Shown here: piece by piece, positions 36,032-43,783 of the stretch
Numbering within the stretch: position 1 is the stretch's first letter
Layout of the letters: each line of letters opens with the position of its first letter
Assembly: GCA_947453825.1 (NCBI GenBank)
Contig: CANGHN010000005.1
Coordinates: 26,531-90,530, forward strand
Reading direction: 5' to 3'
From: Betaproteobacteria bacterium
Lineage (GTDB): Bacteria > Pseudomonadota > Gammaproteobacteria > Burkholderiales > Burkholderiaceae
Length of the DNA: 64,000 nucleotides
Translations under genes and position numbers: made by a program
Notes under the pieces: generated by a model
Databases searched by the model: none
What the model saw: only the letters and a program-made list of their open reading frames with translations
Told to the model about the DNA's origin: nothing

Positions 36032-36505
36032 ATGTTGCCGAATATCCCCTTAAAAAGACTTGATGGATCCGTAGAAAATTTACAGGATTACGCTGGCAAG
36101 GTACTCTTAATAGTGAATGTCGCAAGTAAATGTGGCTTTACTTCCCAATACCGTGACTTACAAAATCTATACACCGCTAATCAAGCGAAAGGCTTGGAGA
36201 TATTAGGGTTCCCATGCAATCAATTCGGCGCTCAAGAGCCCGGTACATCAAGTGAAATTGCTAATTTTTGTAGCGCTAACTATGGCGTGACTTTCCCGAT
36301 GTTTGAAAAAATTGATGTGAATGGGGATGGTGCTCATCCCTTGTACATCTATTTGAAGGATCAAGCGCCTGGCATCTTAGGGACCACTGGGATTAAGTGG
36401 AACTTCACTAAATTTCTTGTGAGTAGAGATGGTGACTCAATCGCGCGACTTGCTTCCGCAGATGGTGCAAGCAAGATGGGAGAGGCGATTCAAAAACTAC
36501 TTTAG
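36032..36505 (+). CDS. Glutathione peroxidase family thiol peroxidase
   Basis: 157-aa Cys-type glutathione peroxidase. The peroxidatic Cys is at about residue 34 in NVASKCGFTSQY; GFPCNQFGAQEPG holds the Gln and the possible resolving Cys, and KWNFTKFLV the conserved Trp/Asn. There is no signal peptide, so it is cytoplasmic. It reduces hydroperoxides using thioredoxin or glutathione. It converges on the small puc-tail genes. Peroxide defence beside antenna genes is plausible in an aerobic phototroph, but no regulatory link is visible. Confidence 0.93.
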   Translation: MLPNIPLKRLDGSVENLQDYAGKVLLIVNVASKCGFTSQYRDLQNLYTANQAKGLEILGFPCNQFGAQEPGTSSEIANFCSANYGVTFPMFEKIDVNGDGAHPLYIYLKDQAPGILGTTGIKWNFTKFLVSRDGDSIARLASADGASKMGEAIQKLL

Positions 36506-36521
36506 CTTGGCGCATTAACTA

Positions 36522-36674
36522 CTATTTTTTCTTATTATCGGAATCTAACCATTCCTTGATATCTGGGAAGGCGTCTTGAACTTCTCCTATAAATTCTCGG
36601 ACCATATAGTATAGGCCAGCAATTAATAGGCAAAAAACAAAGATCGATATGAGAAGTAATGTTGTATTACTCAT
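36522..36674 (-). CDS. 50-aa single-helix membrane protein, last gene of the puc tail
   Basis: Starts MSNTTLLLISIFVFCLLIAGLYYM, one membrane helix, then an acidic tail (EVQDAFPDIKEWLDSDNKKK). The ATG overlaps the stop of the previous gene (ATGA), arguing for coupled translation. A longer in-frame version from 36785 would run through the preceding gene and is not preferred. Family unknown. Confidence 0.6.
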   Translation of the reverse strand: MSNTTLLLISIFVFCLLIAGLYYMVREFIGEVQDAFPDIKEWLDSDNKKK

Positions 36675-36859
36675 TTTTTGCGATTCAATAATGCTGATAA
36701 TTTGAAATAAATCCCAAAACAAAATATCGAGGGAACCCATAGTGCCGTAAAGATTGACTGCTCTCGATCCTGCACCACAAACCATAAATAGGCAGAGGTA
36801 AAGAAAGAAATCACCACCGCCATGAGAATGAAGTAATCTGATTTTTTAAACACGCTCAC
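36671..36859 (-). CDS. 62-aa two-helix membrane protein, middle gene of the puc tail
   Basis: GTG start at 36859 overlapping the TGA of the gene before it, or a second GTG at 36853 that has a better-placed AAGGAG. Sequence MSVFKKSDYFILMAVVISFF then a second hydrophobic stretch (ALWVPSIFCFGIYFKLSALL) and a basic end NRKK. No family recognised. Both ends overlap neighbours by 4 bases. Confidence 0.6.
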   Translation of the reverse strand: MSVFKKSDYFILMAVVISFFTSAYLWFVVQDREQSIFTALWVPSIFCFGIYFKLSALLNRKK

Positions 36860-37092
36860 TCCTTCACTTCGTTATTAAAATAATCCCCAATGCCGAAGCC
36901 AACTGCGCTTAGAAGGCATCCAATGATAGCGCAGCCACCCAATACTCGCATGCCTGAAGATAGACCAAAAGCGAATATATCTGCAGAGATCCAATCCCAA
37001 AGACTTAAGGAAATCAATATAAAGCTAATTGAGCTAATGAAGAAGCCCGAAATGATGAAAGTTTTTTCGACTAATTGCGGTAAGTTAATCAT
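36856..37092 (-). CDS. 78-aa two-helix membrane protein directly downstream of pucC
   Basis: Starts 28 bases after the pucC stop on the same strand. It has two hydrophobic helices (IISGFFISSISFILISLSLW and VLGGCAIIGCLLSAVGFGIG) separated by a short loop, and an acidic end FNNEVKE. No family recognised. Its stop overlaps the start of the following gene, so three small membrane genes form a tight row behind pucC. Confidence 0.6.
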   Translation of the reverse strand: MINLPQLVEKTFIISGFFISSISFILISLSLWDWISADIFAFGLSSGMRVLGGCAIIGCLLSAVGFGIGDYFNNEVKE

Positions 37093-37120
37093 TGGCTGGA
37101 GAGCCGCGTAGATGGGTCAA

Positions 37121-38533
37121 TTAAGCAACCGATTCTACTCGCTTAGCTGGCCATATAAAATTAGTCATGGCAGCGATGGTGATGAATAGCAAGATGATTT
37201 CTAAGAGATAGACGCCGCAGTAGCCAGTTGCTGGATTATTCAGGTCCTCGCCAAAATAGTTGCGTGTGGCCATGCCTGCCAAAATATCCCGAAATATTCC
37301 TCCGGTTCCAACTGCTATACCTGCAGCAGTGGCTTGCACAGCCCCCCACGCTCCCAATGCCAAGCCACTTTGATTTTCTGGGGCATATCTCATGGTGGCA
37401 GTTAAGGTTCCATGGCTAAATAAGCCATTACCAAAACCAATTAAAACTACTCCCACGATAAAAATGAGTGTGCTGTTGAAGGGGGCGGCGATGATCACTA
37501 GCATGAATGCAGGAATGCCAATTTTGGCGCCATTGCTTGCCATCTTGAAAGGGTCGTAACCAGCACTTAATACTTTGGAAGCAATGCTAAAACCAAATAA
37601 ACAGCCAACCGCTAAAGTGGCTGTTAATACAGTGGTTGCACTCACGCTCATGTTTAATAATTCGCCACCATAAGGTTCGAGCAGGACATCATTCATGCTA
37701 AATGCCATAGTGCCAAAACCAATTGCGATTAAACGGCGAATGGCTTGACCACCTTCTTTGAAGGTTTCCCAAGATTCTTTGAAGTTTTGCTCTCTAGCTA
37801 CTAGAGCTCTTGCGCGAGCCTCTTCACGACTTTCTTGCTTCCAGAGCGCAATGGCATTTAATACGATAGTGACTATGGCGCTACCTTGAATGACTTGTAT
37901 TAAGCGACCAGGACTGTACTCTTCTAATACCTGCCCAAAAATCAGGGCACTACCAATCATCCCTATTAAGAGCATCACAAACATTAGCCCAACAATATTA
38001 GGTTGATCTTTGGGTGGCGCAAGATCACATGCTAAGGCAAGACCAACAGTTTGAGTGGTGTGAATACCGGCACCAACAAATAAAAATGATAGTCCGGCAG
38101 CTGCTAGGCCAATCCAAGCTGGGGCCTCACTGGCATTGCCTGCTCCAGCCAAGACTAATAAAGCAAAAGGCATGATGGCTAGACCACCAAATTGCACCAT
38201 CGTTCCCATCCAAATATAAGGAACACGGCGCCAACCTAAGGCGGATTTATGGGTATCCGAGCGAAAGCCAATTAACGCTCTAATGGGGGCAAAAATAATG
38301 GGCAGGGAAACCATAATCGAAACTAATGATGCAGGTACATGTAACTCAACAATCATTACTCGATTAAGCGTGCCCACTAATAGAACTAGGGCCATGCCAA
38401 CAGATACTTGAAATAGAGAGAGTCTGAGTAATCTACCTAGTGGTAGATCAGCGGAAGCAGCGTCTGCAAAAGGCAAAAATCGTGGACCTAAATTAGCCCA
38501 GGTACTGATTAATTTTTGACTAAAACGATTCAT
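37121..38533 (-). CDS. pucC: LH2 antenna assembly protein PucC
   Basis: 470-aa, twelve-helix PucC-family protein needed for LH2 accumulation. Signatures: ADAASADLPLGRLLRLSLFQVS, VGTLNRVMIVELHVPASLVS, GFRSDTHKSALGWRRVPYIW, MNDVLLEPYGGELLNMSVSA and LALGAWGAVQATAAGIAVG. The pucBA genes lie directly upstream, which distinguishes it from LhaA. A terminator-like hairpin separates it from pucA, so it should be expressed well below the antenna genes. Confidence 0.94.
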   Translation of the reverse strand: MNRFSQKLISTWANLGPRFLPFADAASADLPLGRLLRLSLFQVSVGMALVLLVGTLNRVMIVELHVPASLVSIMVSLPIIFAPIRALIGFRSDTHKSALGWRRVPYIWMGTMVQFGGLAIMPFALLVLAGAGNASEAPAWIGLAAAGLSFLFVGAGIHTTQTVGLALACDLAPPKDQPNIVGLMFVMLLIGMIGSALIFGQVLEEYSPGRLIQVIQGSAIVTIVLNAIALWKQESREEARARALVAREQNFKESWETFKEGGQAIRRLIAIGFGTMAFSMNDVLLEPYGGELLNMSVSATTVLTATLAVGCLFGFSIASKVLSAGYDPFKMASNGAKIGIPAFMLVIIAAPFNSTLIFIVGVVLIGFGNGLFSHGTLTATMRYAPENQSGLALGAWGAVQATAAGIAVGTGGIFRDILAGMATRNYFGEDLNNPATGYCGVYLLEIILLFITIAAMTNFIWPAKRVESVA

Positions 38534-38564
38534 GTAAAACTTAGTTTAACTGACGAATACACAA

Positions 38565-38607
38565 AACAAAAAAATAAGACCCAGATCAAACGATCTAGGT
38601 CTTATGA
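38565..38607 (-). terminator. Terminator/attenuator hairpin between pucA and pucC
   Basis: Stem ATAAGACC (38576-38583) with GGTCTTAT (38600-38607), one mismatch, inner stem AGATC/GATCT and a 4-base loop. Read on the minus strand it is followed by TTTTTTGTTTTG, a rho-independent terminator layout. It would end most pucBA transcripts and let a fraction continue into pucC. Confidence 0.8.
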
Positions 38608-38620
38608 GTCAAGATAAAAC

Positions 38621-38821
38621 TTATTTTTGAGCTGCTGGTGCCGCGGGTGCCCCAGAAGCAGCTCCCTTAGCAGACTTACCGCCCTCTAAAAAAGCTTTCA
38701 CCCAAGTTGTGTTGTTGAGTAATGCCAAATGAACTGAAAAAGAACCAATTGCTACTGCACCCAAAAACAATGGGATACCAACAGTTGGTTTTACTACTGT
38801 CCACATTTTTCCGTAGATCAT
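38621..38821 (-). CDS. pucA: LH2-type antenna alpha polypeptide with Phe44-Leu45
   Basis: 66 aa, aligning without gaps to the Rhodoblastus acidophilus LH2 alpha chain: [21 protein letters not shown] at the N-terminus, the B850 ligand His31 in FSVHLALL, then [13 protein letters not shown]. The residues at positions 44 and 45 are Phe and Leu, in place of the Tyr-Trp (or Tyr-Tyr) that hydrogen-bond the B850 acetyl groups; Phe-Leu is the pair found in B800-820 (LH3) complexes. The tail is Ala/Pro-rich ([11 protein letters not shown]). Coupled with pucB, 15 bases upstream; AAGGAG precedes its ATG. Confidence 0.95.
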   Translation of the reverse strand: MIYGKMWTVVKPTVGIPLFLGAVAIGSFSVHLALLNNTTWVKAFLEGGKSAKGAASGAPAAPAAQK

Positions 38822-38836
38822 CTTAAGCTCCTTAAA

Positions 38837-38980
38837 TTACTTCAACCAAGGTGAATAGATGTATGCAAGTAAATGGGCAAGTGCTGCGATCATCCCAAAA
38901 AATTGCGTACCTTGAATGAGGTTGCGATGTAACTCTTCCGCTTCCTCAACACTCAGACCTGTAAGAGTGTTATTTGTCAT
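38837..38980 (-). CDS. pucB: LH2-type antenna beta polypeptide
   Basis: 47-aa frame translated from the minus strand: MTNNTLTGLSVEEAEELHRN, then LIQGTQFFGMIAALAH with the B850-ligating His, and LLAYIYSPWLK at the end. The N-terminal His in EELHRN matches LH beta His12. At the position of the beta Arg (Arg20 of R. acidophilus) that hydrogen-bonds B800 there is a Gln (GTQFF). First gene of the puc operon, with a PpsR-type site about 95 bases upstream. Confidence 0.93.
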   Translation of the reverse strand: MTNNTLTGLSVEEAEELHRNLIQGTQFFGMIAALAHLLAYIYSPWLK

Positions 38981-39074
38981 AGCGTTTTTCCTCTCAAATC
39001 TAACTGCTTCGTGCTAACCCACACGAGGGTACCGAATTAACCTTCTTTACCACATGGAGAATTTAGTACTAAAG

Positions 39075-39092
39075 TGTAAAAAAATCTATACA
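39075..39092. promoter_or_regulatory. Probable PpsR/CrtJ operator in the puc divergent region
   Basis: TGT (39075-39077), 12 bases, ACA (39090-39092), with 5-base outer arms GTGTA/TACAC. It shares the 13-mer ACTAAAGTGTAAA with the bchC site. It lies between the divergent pucB (start 38980) and the small membrane gene at 39195, so it could control both. Confidence 0.75.
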
Positions 39093-39096
39093 CTTT

Positions 39097-39116
39097 TATA
39101 AGGAATTTCCCTTATA
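39097..39116. other. Inverted repeat next to the puc PpsR site
   Basis: TATAAGG-AATTTC-CCTTATA, seven-base arms, four bases right of the PpsR-type site in the 214-base puc divergent region. Possible second operator or promoter element; not assigned. Confidence 0.35.
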
Positions 39117-39194
39117 GGGTGGCCTGATCGCGCTGCATGGTAACTTATCCGTAACAGTCTTTTTAGAGGGTTATAAGGGCATCTAGGAGATAAA

Positions 39195-39440
39195 ATGACC
39201 AATTCTGAGGTCTTTTTGAGGTCTTCAATGAGTAAGCTGATTGAGCGTTTTAGCACGCTAAAAATGCTATTTGAGATAGCCTGTGCTGCTGGCGGTTTTG
39301 CGATGGGCCTATTGTTCTCCAGGCAGCTTTATCTGGGGACAGTCCCAGCTGTCTTTATGGGCCTCATGGGGGCAATATTCACCTTTATTCTTGCCCAAGG
39401 CCTTACCAGCCTCATTTTTCGTATACTGAGACGAGATTAA
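39195..39440 (+). CDS. 81-aa two-helix membrane protein divergent from pucB
   Basis: GGAG lies seven bases upstream of the ATG. After a polar N-terminus (MTNSEVFLRSSMSKLIERFS) come two hydrophobic segments (IACAAGGFAMGLLF and VFMGLMGAIFTFILAQGLTSLIF) with an Arg-rich end RILRRD. No family recognised. It shares the puc control region and is followed by a second small membrane gene after a 6-bp stem-loop at 39443-39457. Confidence 0.65.
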   Translation: MTNSEVFLRSSMSKLIERFSTLKMLFEIACAAGGFAMGLLFSRQLYLGTVPAVFMGLMGAIFTFILAQGLTSLIFRILRRD

Positions 39441-39476
39441 TCTGAGGCACAGCCTCATAAGCTACAGGGGTAATTC

Positions 39477-39710
39477 ATGGATAAGCAATCAGAATCAGGC
39501 GTCATTGATAAAAAATTTAAAAGAACCATGCTTTGGCTCAAATTTGCGATTGTGGTGTTCCCAATTGCCTTGCTGGGCCAAATTTGGATTTTGTATCAAG
39601 AATATTCGTTTACCAACCTGGTTTTTGTCCTGATTACCGCTTTTGCTTTGTATTCCACTATCAATTCATACAAAAAATTCAAGGCCTACGAGGCATCTAC
39701 TAAGCAGTAG
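39477..39710 (+). CDS. 77-aa two-helix membrane protein upstream of hemA
   Basis: Starts MDKQSESGVIDKKFKRTMLW with AGGGG upstream. It has two hydrophobic helices (LKFAIVVFPIALLGQIWILY and LVFVLITAFALYSTI) and a Lys-rich end (YKKFKAYEASTKQ). No family recognised. It lies between the puc divergent region and the PpsR-type palindrome of hemA. Confidence 0.6.
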   Translation: MDKQSESGVIDKKFKRTMLWLKFAIVVFPIALLGQIWILYQEYSFTNLVFVLITAFALYSTINSYKKFKAYEASTKQ

Positions 39711-39760
39711 CAATAATGCTTCATATATGGGTTTTCCCTAGGTAGGAAAGCTCAAATAGG

Positions 39761-39778
39761 TGTCAATCTTGATTGACA
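39761..39778. promoter_or_regulatory. Probable PpsR/CrtJ operator upstream of hemA
   Basis: TGTCAATC-TT-GATTGACA: TGT (39761-39763), N12, ACA (39776-39778), with perfect eight-base arms, the most symmetrical of the PpsR-type sites here. It is 78 bases upstream of the hemA ATG. It suggests that 5-aminolevulinate supply is tied to the photosynthesis regulon. Confidence 0.75.
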
Positions 39779-39855
39779 TATTGATCATCTAGAGGAAGAA
39801 TCATTTCCATGATTTTTCCGAGCCCATCCCAAGCTGTTTTTATATAGCCTCTAGC

Positions 39856-41157
39856 ATGCCAATACTCAATCTTGGTGTGAATCATCACACGGCTCCAATC
39901 GATATTCGCGAGAGTGTTGCGATTTCTCCAGAGGATTTGCGGGATTCGCTATTGGATCTGCGTGATTATTTAAAAGGCGATCATAGTCAATGGATGCCGG
40001 AGGTGGCTATTTTGTCTACCTGTAATCGTATGGAGATTTATTGCGCTGCCAATGACGCCACCTATCCCAATCATCATTTAGAAAAGCGTGCGTTTGATTG
40101 GCTGACTGCTCAAAAGCGTTTGCAAAGCGATGCCTTAAAACCTTATATCTATTCTGCTAAAGAGACTGATGCTGTAAAGCATGTATTTAGAGTGAGCTGC
40201 GGGATGGACTCGATGGTTTTGGGAGAGACTCAAATACTCGGTCAAATGAAAAAGGCTGTTGAATTTGCTGACCAAGCAGGTACATTAGGATCGTATCTAA
40301 AGCCTTTATTTAACAAAACTTTTTCTGTTGCCAAGGCAGTGAGAGCAACAACCGATATTGGTAAACACTCAGTTTCCATGGCTAGCGCTTCAGTGCGATT
40401 AGCCGAAAGAATCTTTGGCGACTTAGGCAACTCTAAAATTTTGTTTATTGGCGCAGGCGAAATGATTCAACTGTGTGCCTCGCACTTTGCTGGTAAAAAG
40501 CCGAAACAGATTGCAATTAGTAATCGCACTTTGGATCGCGGCGATGAAATAGCCAAAGTTTTCGCTGAAAAGGGCTTGAAAACTGACACCTTCCCTTTGC
40601 AAGCCTTACCTAATCGTTTGCATGATTTTGATGTGATTGTTTCATGCACGGCAAGTACATTACCAATCATTGGTATGGGGCTCGTTAAAACTGCCTTGAA
40701 GGCCAGAAATAGCCGGCCTATTGTATTGATCGATTTAGCTGTTCCGCGCGATATAGAACCAGAGGTTCGCTCCCTGAAGGATGCTTATCTTTACTCCGTT
40801 GATGATTTGGGCGGTCTTGTTAATGAGGGACGAAATAATCGCGAGCATTCGATAGCCGATGCTGAAGTCATTATCGATAATGGCGTGAGTGAATTTTTTC
40901 AGACGCTGCAAAAAAGAACATTAGTGCCCATTATTCAGTCTTTACAGACTACTGCCGGCCGACTCAAAGAAATTGAGTTAGAAAAAGCAGTACGGCGAAT
41001 CAAACGGGGTGAAGATCCAGTTGAGGTTTTATCCATCATGGCAGATGCTCTAGCCAATAAGTTTATGCACGCACCAATCAATGCATTGCAAAATTCACCC
41101 AATAATGAAATTGAAGATTTCAAGAGAATCATCTCTAGCATCTATCCTCAAAAATAA
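39856..41157 (+). CDS. hemA: Glutamyl-tRNA reductase
   Basis: 433-aa NADPH-dependent reductase making glutamate-1-semialdehyde for tetrapyrrole synthesis. The catalytic Cys lies in [11 protein letters not shown] at about residues 54-64; the N-terminus [33 protein letters not shown], the NADPH-binding [17 protein letters not shown] and [13 protein letters not shown] are family landmarks. In Burkholderiales the housekeeping hemA usually sits next to prfA; here it stands with dxs and a PpsR site, so it may be a dedicated second copy. That cannot be checked within this window. Confidence 0.95.
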   Translation: MPILNLGVNHHTAPIDIRESVAISPEDLRDSLLDLRDYLKGDHSQWMPEVAILSTCNRMEIYCAANDATYPNHHLEKRAFDWLTAQKRLQSDALKPYIYSAKETDAVKHVFRVSCGMDSMVLGETQILGQMKKAVEFADQAGTLGSYLKPLFNKTFSVAKAVRATTDIGKHSVSMASASVRLAERIFGDLGNSKILFIGAGEMIQLCASHFAGKKPKQIAISNRTLDRGDEIAKVFAEKGLKTDTFPLQALPNRLHDFDVIVSCTASTLPIIGMGLVKTALKARNSRPIVLIDLAVPRDIEPEVRSLKDAYLYSVDDLGGLVNEGRNNREHSIADAEVIIDNGVSEFFQTLQKRTLVPIIQSLQTTAGRLKEIELEKAVRRIKRGEDPVEVLSIMADALANKFMHAPINALQNSPNNEIEDFKRIISSIYPQK

Positions 41158-41171
41158 TTGTCACGTTGAAT

Positions 41172-43055
41172 ATGCTCCAGGTCACTAAAGTACTTCACAC
41201 GATTAATTCTTCGCAAGAATTAAAGCAACTAGAGCAGTCTGAGCTACCGCAATTAGCAGATGAATTACGTGAATTTATTCTTCAATCAGTGGCTGGTACT
41301 GGTGGGCACCTATCTTCCAATCTAGGCACGGTTGAGTTGGCGATTGCCTTGCATTACGTTTTTAATACGCCTGACGATAGAATAGTCTGGGATGTGGGTC
41401 ATCAAAGTTATGCTCATAAGATTCTGACTGGACGTAGAGAAGGGATGCCTACCTTACGTCAGTTTGGGGGCTTGTCTGGGTTTCCGAAGCGATCAGAAAG
41501 TCAATACGATGCATTTGGCACTGCGCATTCCTCTACTAGTATTTCAGCGGCGCTTGGGATGGCAGTCGCTAGCAAGGTCAAGGGTGAAAAACGTAATGTT
41601 GTAGCAGTCATTGGGGATGGCTCAATGAGTGCTGGCATGGCTTACGAAGGTTTGAATAATGCTGGAGTTGATAAATCAATCCCCTTGATCGTGATTTTGA
41701 ACGATAACGAAATGTCGATTTCCCCTGCTGTTGGAGCTTTGAATCGATATTTAGCAAAGCTTATTAGTGGCTCAATTTATGGAGCCACTAAAAAAGGCTT
41801 GGATAAGATGCTTTCTTATACTCCGCCATTGCGAGAGTTTGCAAAGAGATTGGAAGGCCACGCTAAAGGGATGATTGGCCCAGCCACTATTTTTGAAGAG
41901 TTTGGTTTTGACTACTATGGCCCAATCGACGGCCATAATCTGGATGATTTGATTGTCACATTAAGTAATCTGAAAAAAATTGCCCAGACTGATGGGCCAC
42001 AATTTTTACATGTTGTAACAAAAAAAGGTAAAGGGTATGAGAGGGCAGAGCTCAACCCCATTGCTTATCATGGACCTGGAAAATTTAATCCCAGCGAAGG
42101 CCTCAAACCTTCTGCGCCAGGTAAAAAAACCTATACCGAAGTATTTGGCGAATGGCTTTGTGACATGGCAAGGCAAGACGAGCGTCTAATTGGTATTACT
42201 CCAGCCATGCGCGAAGGTTCGGGCCTAGTTCAGTTTGAGCAGCAATTTCCGAAGCGTTATTTTGACGTGGGCATTGCTGAACAGCATGCAGTGACTTTTG
42301 CAGCTGGTATTGCTTGTGAAGATCTAAAGCCAGTAGTGGCGATCTATTCCACTTTTTTACAAAGGGGCTACGATCAACTAATACATGACGTCACTTTACA
42401 GAATTTACCCATTGTATTTGCCATAGATCGAGCTGGCATGGTTGGAGCAGATGGAGCAACTCATGCAGGCGTATTTGATGTTGCCTTCTTAAGATGCTTA
42501 CCGAATGTAGTCTTAATGACACCATCCAATCAGGCGGATTGCAGAAACATGCTGACTACTGCGTTTAGTATCAACGGGCCTTCGGTAGTGCGTTATCCGC
42601 GGGGCTCTGGATTGGGTCCTGAAGCATCGCAGACGCTAGAGGTTATTCTTGTTGGAAAAGGGGTAAAAGTTCGCGAGATAAAACATCCAGCGGCGGGTAA
42701 AAAAATTGCTTTTGTATGCTTTGGCCCACTACTGTATAGCGCTTTGGAAGCTGCAGAGGAGCTTGATGCCACTGTAGTTGATATGCGTTTTGTGAAGCCT
42801 CTGGATGAAAAATTGCTATTAGACCTAGCGCAAAATCATGATGCCTTGGTCTTTATTGAAGATAGTGCAATTCAGGGGGGTGCAGGCAGCGCTTGTTTGG
42901 AGGCGCTATCTGCACATCATATTCAAATACCTACCTTACAAATTGGCTTGCCAGATGAGTATGTCGAGCATGGTGACATTAATGTCCTTTTAGATTTATA
43001 TGGCCTATCGCCTAAAAAAATTCTGGCTAAAGTACGAGAGCATTTTCAAATATAA
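41172..43055 (+). CDS. dxs: 1-deoxy-D-xylulose-5-phosphate synthase
   Basis: Thiamine-diphosphate enzyme that starts the MEP isoprenoid pathway from pyruvate and glyceraldehyde-3-phosphate, about 627 aa. ThDP-binding [17 protein letters not shown] near residue 150, [16 protein letters not shown] near 75 and [18 protein letters not shown] near 420 are clear. ATG 41172 is used; a TTG at 41166 is in frame. It starts 14 bases after hemA, so one transcript may supply precursors for both bacteriochlorophyll and carotenoids. It may be a second copy reserved for phototrophy. Confidence 0.95.
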   Translation: MLQVTKVLHTINSSQELKQLEQSELPQLADELREFILQSVAGTGGHLSSNLGTVELAIALHYVFNTPDDRIVWDVGHQSYAHKILTGRREGMPTLRQFGGLSGFPKRSESQYDAFGTAHSSTSISAALGMAVASKVKGEKRNVVAVIGDGSMSAGMAYEGLNNAGVDKSIPLIVILNDNEMSISPAVGALNRYLAKLISGSIYGATKKGLDKMLSYTPPLREFAKRLEGHAKGMIGPATIFEEFGFDYYGPIDGHNLDDLIVTLSNLKKIAQTDGPQFLHVVTKKGKGYERAELNPIAYHGPGKFNPSEGLKPSAPGKKTYTEVFGEWLCDMARQDERLIGITPAMREGSGLVQFEQQFPKRYFDVGIAEQHAVTFAAGIACEDLKPVVAIYSTFLQRGYDQLIHDVTLQNLPIVFAIDRAGMVGADGATHAGVFDVAFLRCLPNVVLMTPSNQADCRNMLTTAFSINGPSVVRYPRGSGLGPEASQTLEVILVGKGVKVREIKHPAAGKKIAFVCFGPLLYSALEAAEELDATVVDMRFVKPLDEKLLLDLAQNHDALVFIEDSAIQGGAGSACLEALSAHHIQIPTLQIGLPDEYVEHGDINVLLDLYGLSPKKILAKVREHFQI

Positions 43056-43066
43056 CGATCTATCTC

Positions 43067-43207
43067 ATGTTTAAGAAAGAGAAAAAAAGGACTCAAGGTT
43101 TGTCAAAGGAGCAAAAGTGGAAATATATTGGCAAGCCGGTTGCCATCATATTTGGCACCCTTAATCTGTTCATTCTCATTTTTTTCTTAATCTACTATTA
43201 CGCATAA
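43067..43207 (+). CDS. 46-aa single-helix membrane peptide between dxs and tspO
   Basis: A 46-codon frame, highly basic at the N-terminus (MFKKEKKRTQGLSKEQKWKY) followed by one hydrophobic helix (VAIIFGTLNLFILIFFLIYY). It starts 11 bases after dxs and ends 27 bases before tspO. No family recognised. No strong Shine-Dalgarno is seen, so it is less certain than the other small frames. Confidence 0.5.
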   Translation: MFKKEKKRTQGLSKEQKWKYIGKPVAIIFGTLNLFILIFFLIYYYA

Positions 43208-43234
43208 ATATTGAACTGAAGGCCCAGCAAAACT

Positions 43235-43708
43235 ATGCTCAACAATAAAATGGTAACGCCATTTATCTGGGGAATATCCGTAGCAATTCTTGGCGGCTTG
43301 GCGACTGATTTAGGACCCTGGTATCAAGCCTTAAAAGAGCCTTTGTGGAAGCCCCCCGATTTTGCATTTGGTCCAATCTGGTCCACCATTTTTATTTTAT
43401 CTGGTATTGCGTGGGTCGGCGCAAAGCACCTTACCTCAGATGTATCAATTCTGGGCCGTCTGAATATCTTATTTTGGCTCAATGCTTTTCTGAACTTGCT
43501 CTGGAGTATTTTGTATTTCCGCTTTCAAAGACCAGATTGGTCTTTGTACGAATCAATTTTTTTATGGCTCTCAGTGCTTGCCATACTGCTGACAATCAGA
43601 AAAATTTCTACGAAATATAGTCTGTATATGTTGCCATATTTGATTTGGGTGAGCATTGCTATTGTTTTAAATTGGGATACCGTTCGAATGAATGGGCCCT
43701 TCGCCTAA
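43235..43708 (+). CDS. tspO: TspO/MBR family tryptophan-rich sensory protein
   Basis: 157 aa with five hydrophobic helices and a TspO pattern: LATDLGPWYQALKEPLWKPPDFAFGPIWSTIF, LNAFLNLLWSILYFRFQRPDW and VLNWDTVRMNG at the end. TspO (CrtK) is an outer- or inner-membrane porphyrin-binding protein that lowers photosynthesis gene expression under oxygen in Rhodobacter. It stands in the hemA-dxs group, where porphyrin traffic would be relevant. Confidence 0.92.
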   Translation: MLNNKMVTPFIWGISVAILGGLATDLGPWYQALKEPLWKPPDFAFGPIWSTIFILSGIAWVGAKHLTSDVSILGRLNILFWLNAFLNLLWSILYFRFQRPDWSLYESIFLWLSVLAILLTIRKISTKYSLYMLPYLIWVSIAIVLNWDTVRMNGPFA

Positions 43709-43783
43709 CAATGCGACTAAGAGTCATCAAATTGCCATTTCAGGACGTACTTTATTATTAAGTTGTACTAGTTTGGAGGGGGT

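Noticed and set aside
36522..36785. The 87-codon version of the last puc-tail gene starting at 36785
   Set aside because: It would overlap nearly all of the preceding 62-aa gene; the ATG at 36674 in a 4-base overlap gives a clean membrane protein.
39107..39118. TTCCCTTATAGG shared between the puc region and 47577-47588 as a regulon motif
   Set aside because: Two occurrences of an AT-rich 12-mer with different surroundings; the second is by a catabolic gene. Chance or promoter-like similarity is enough.
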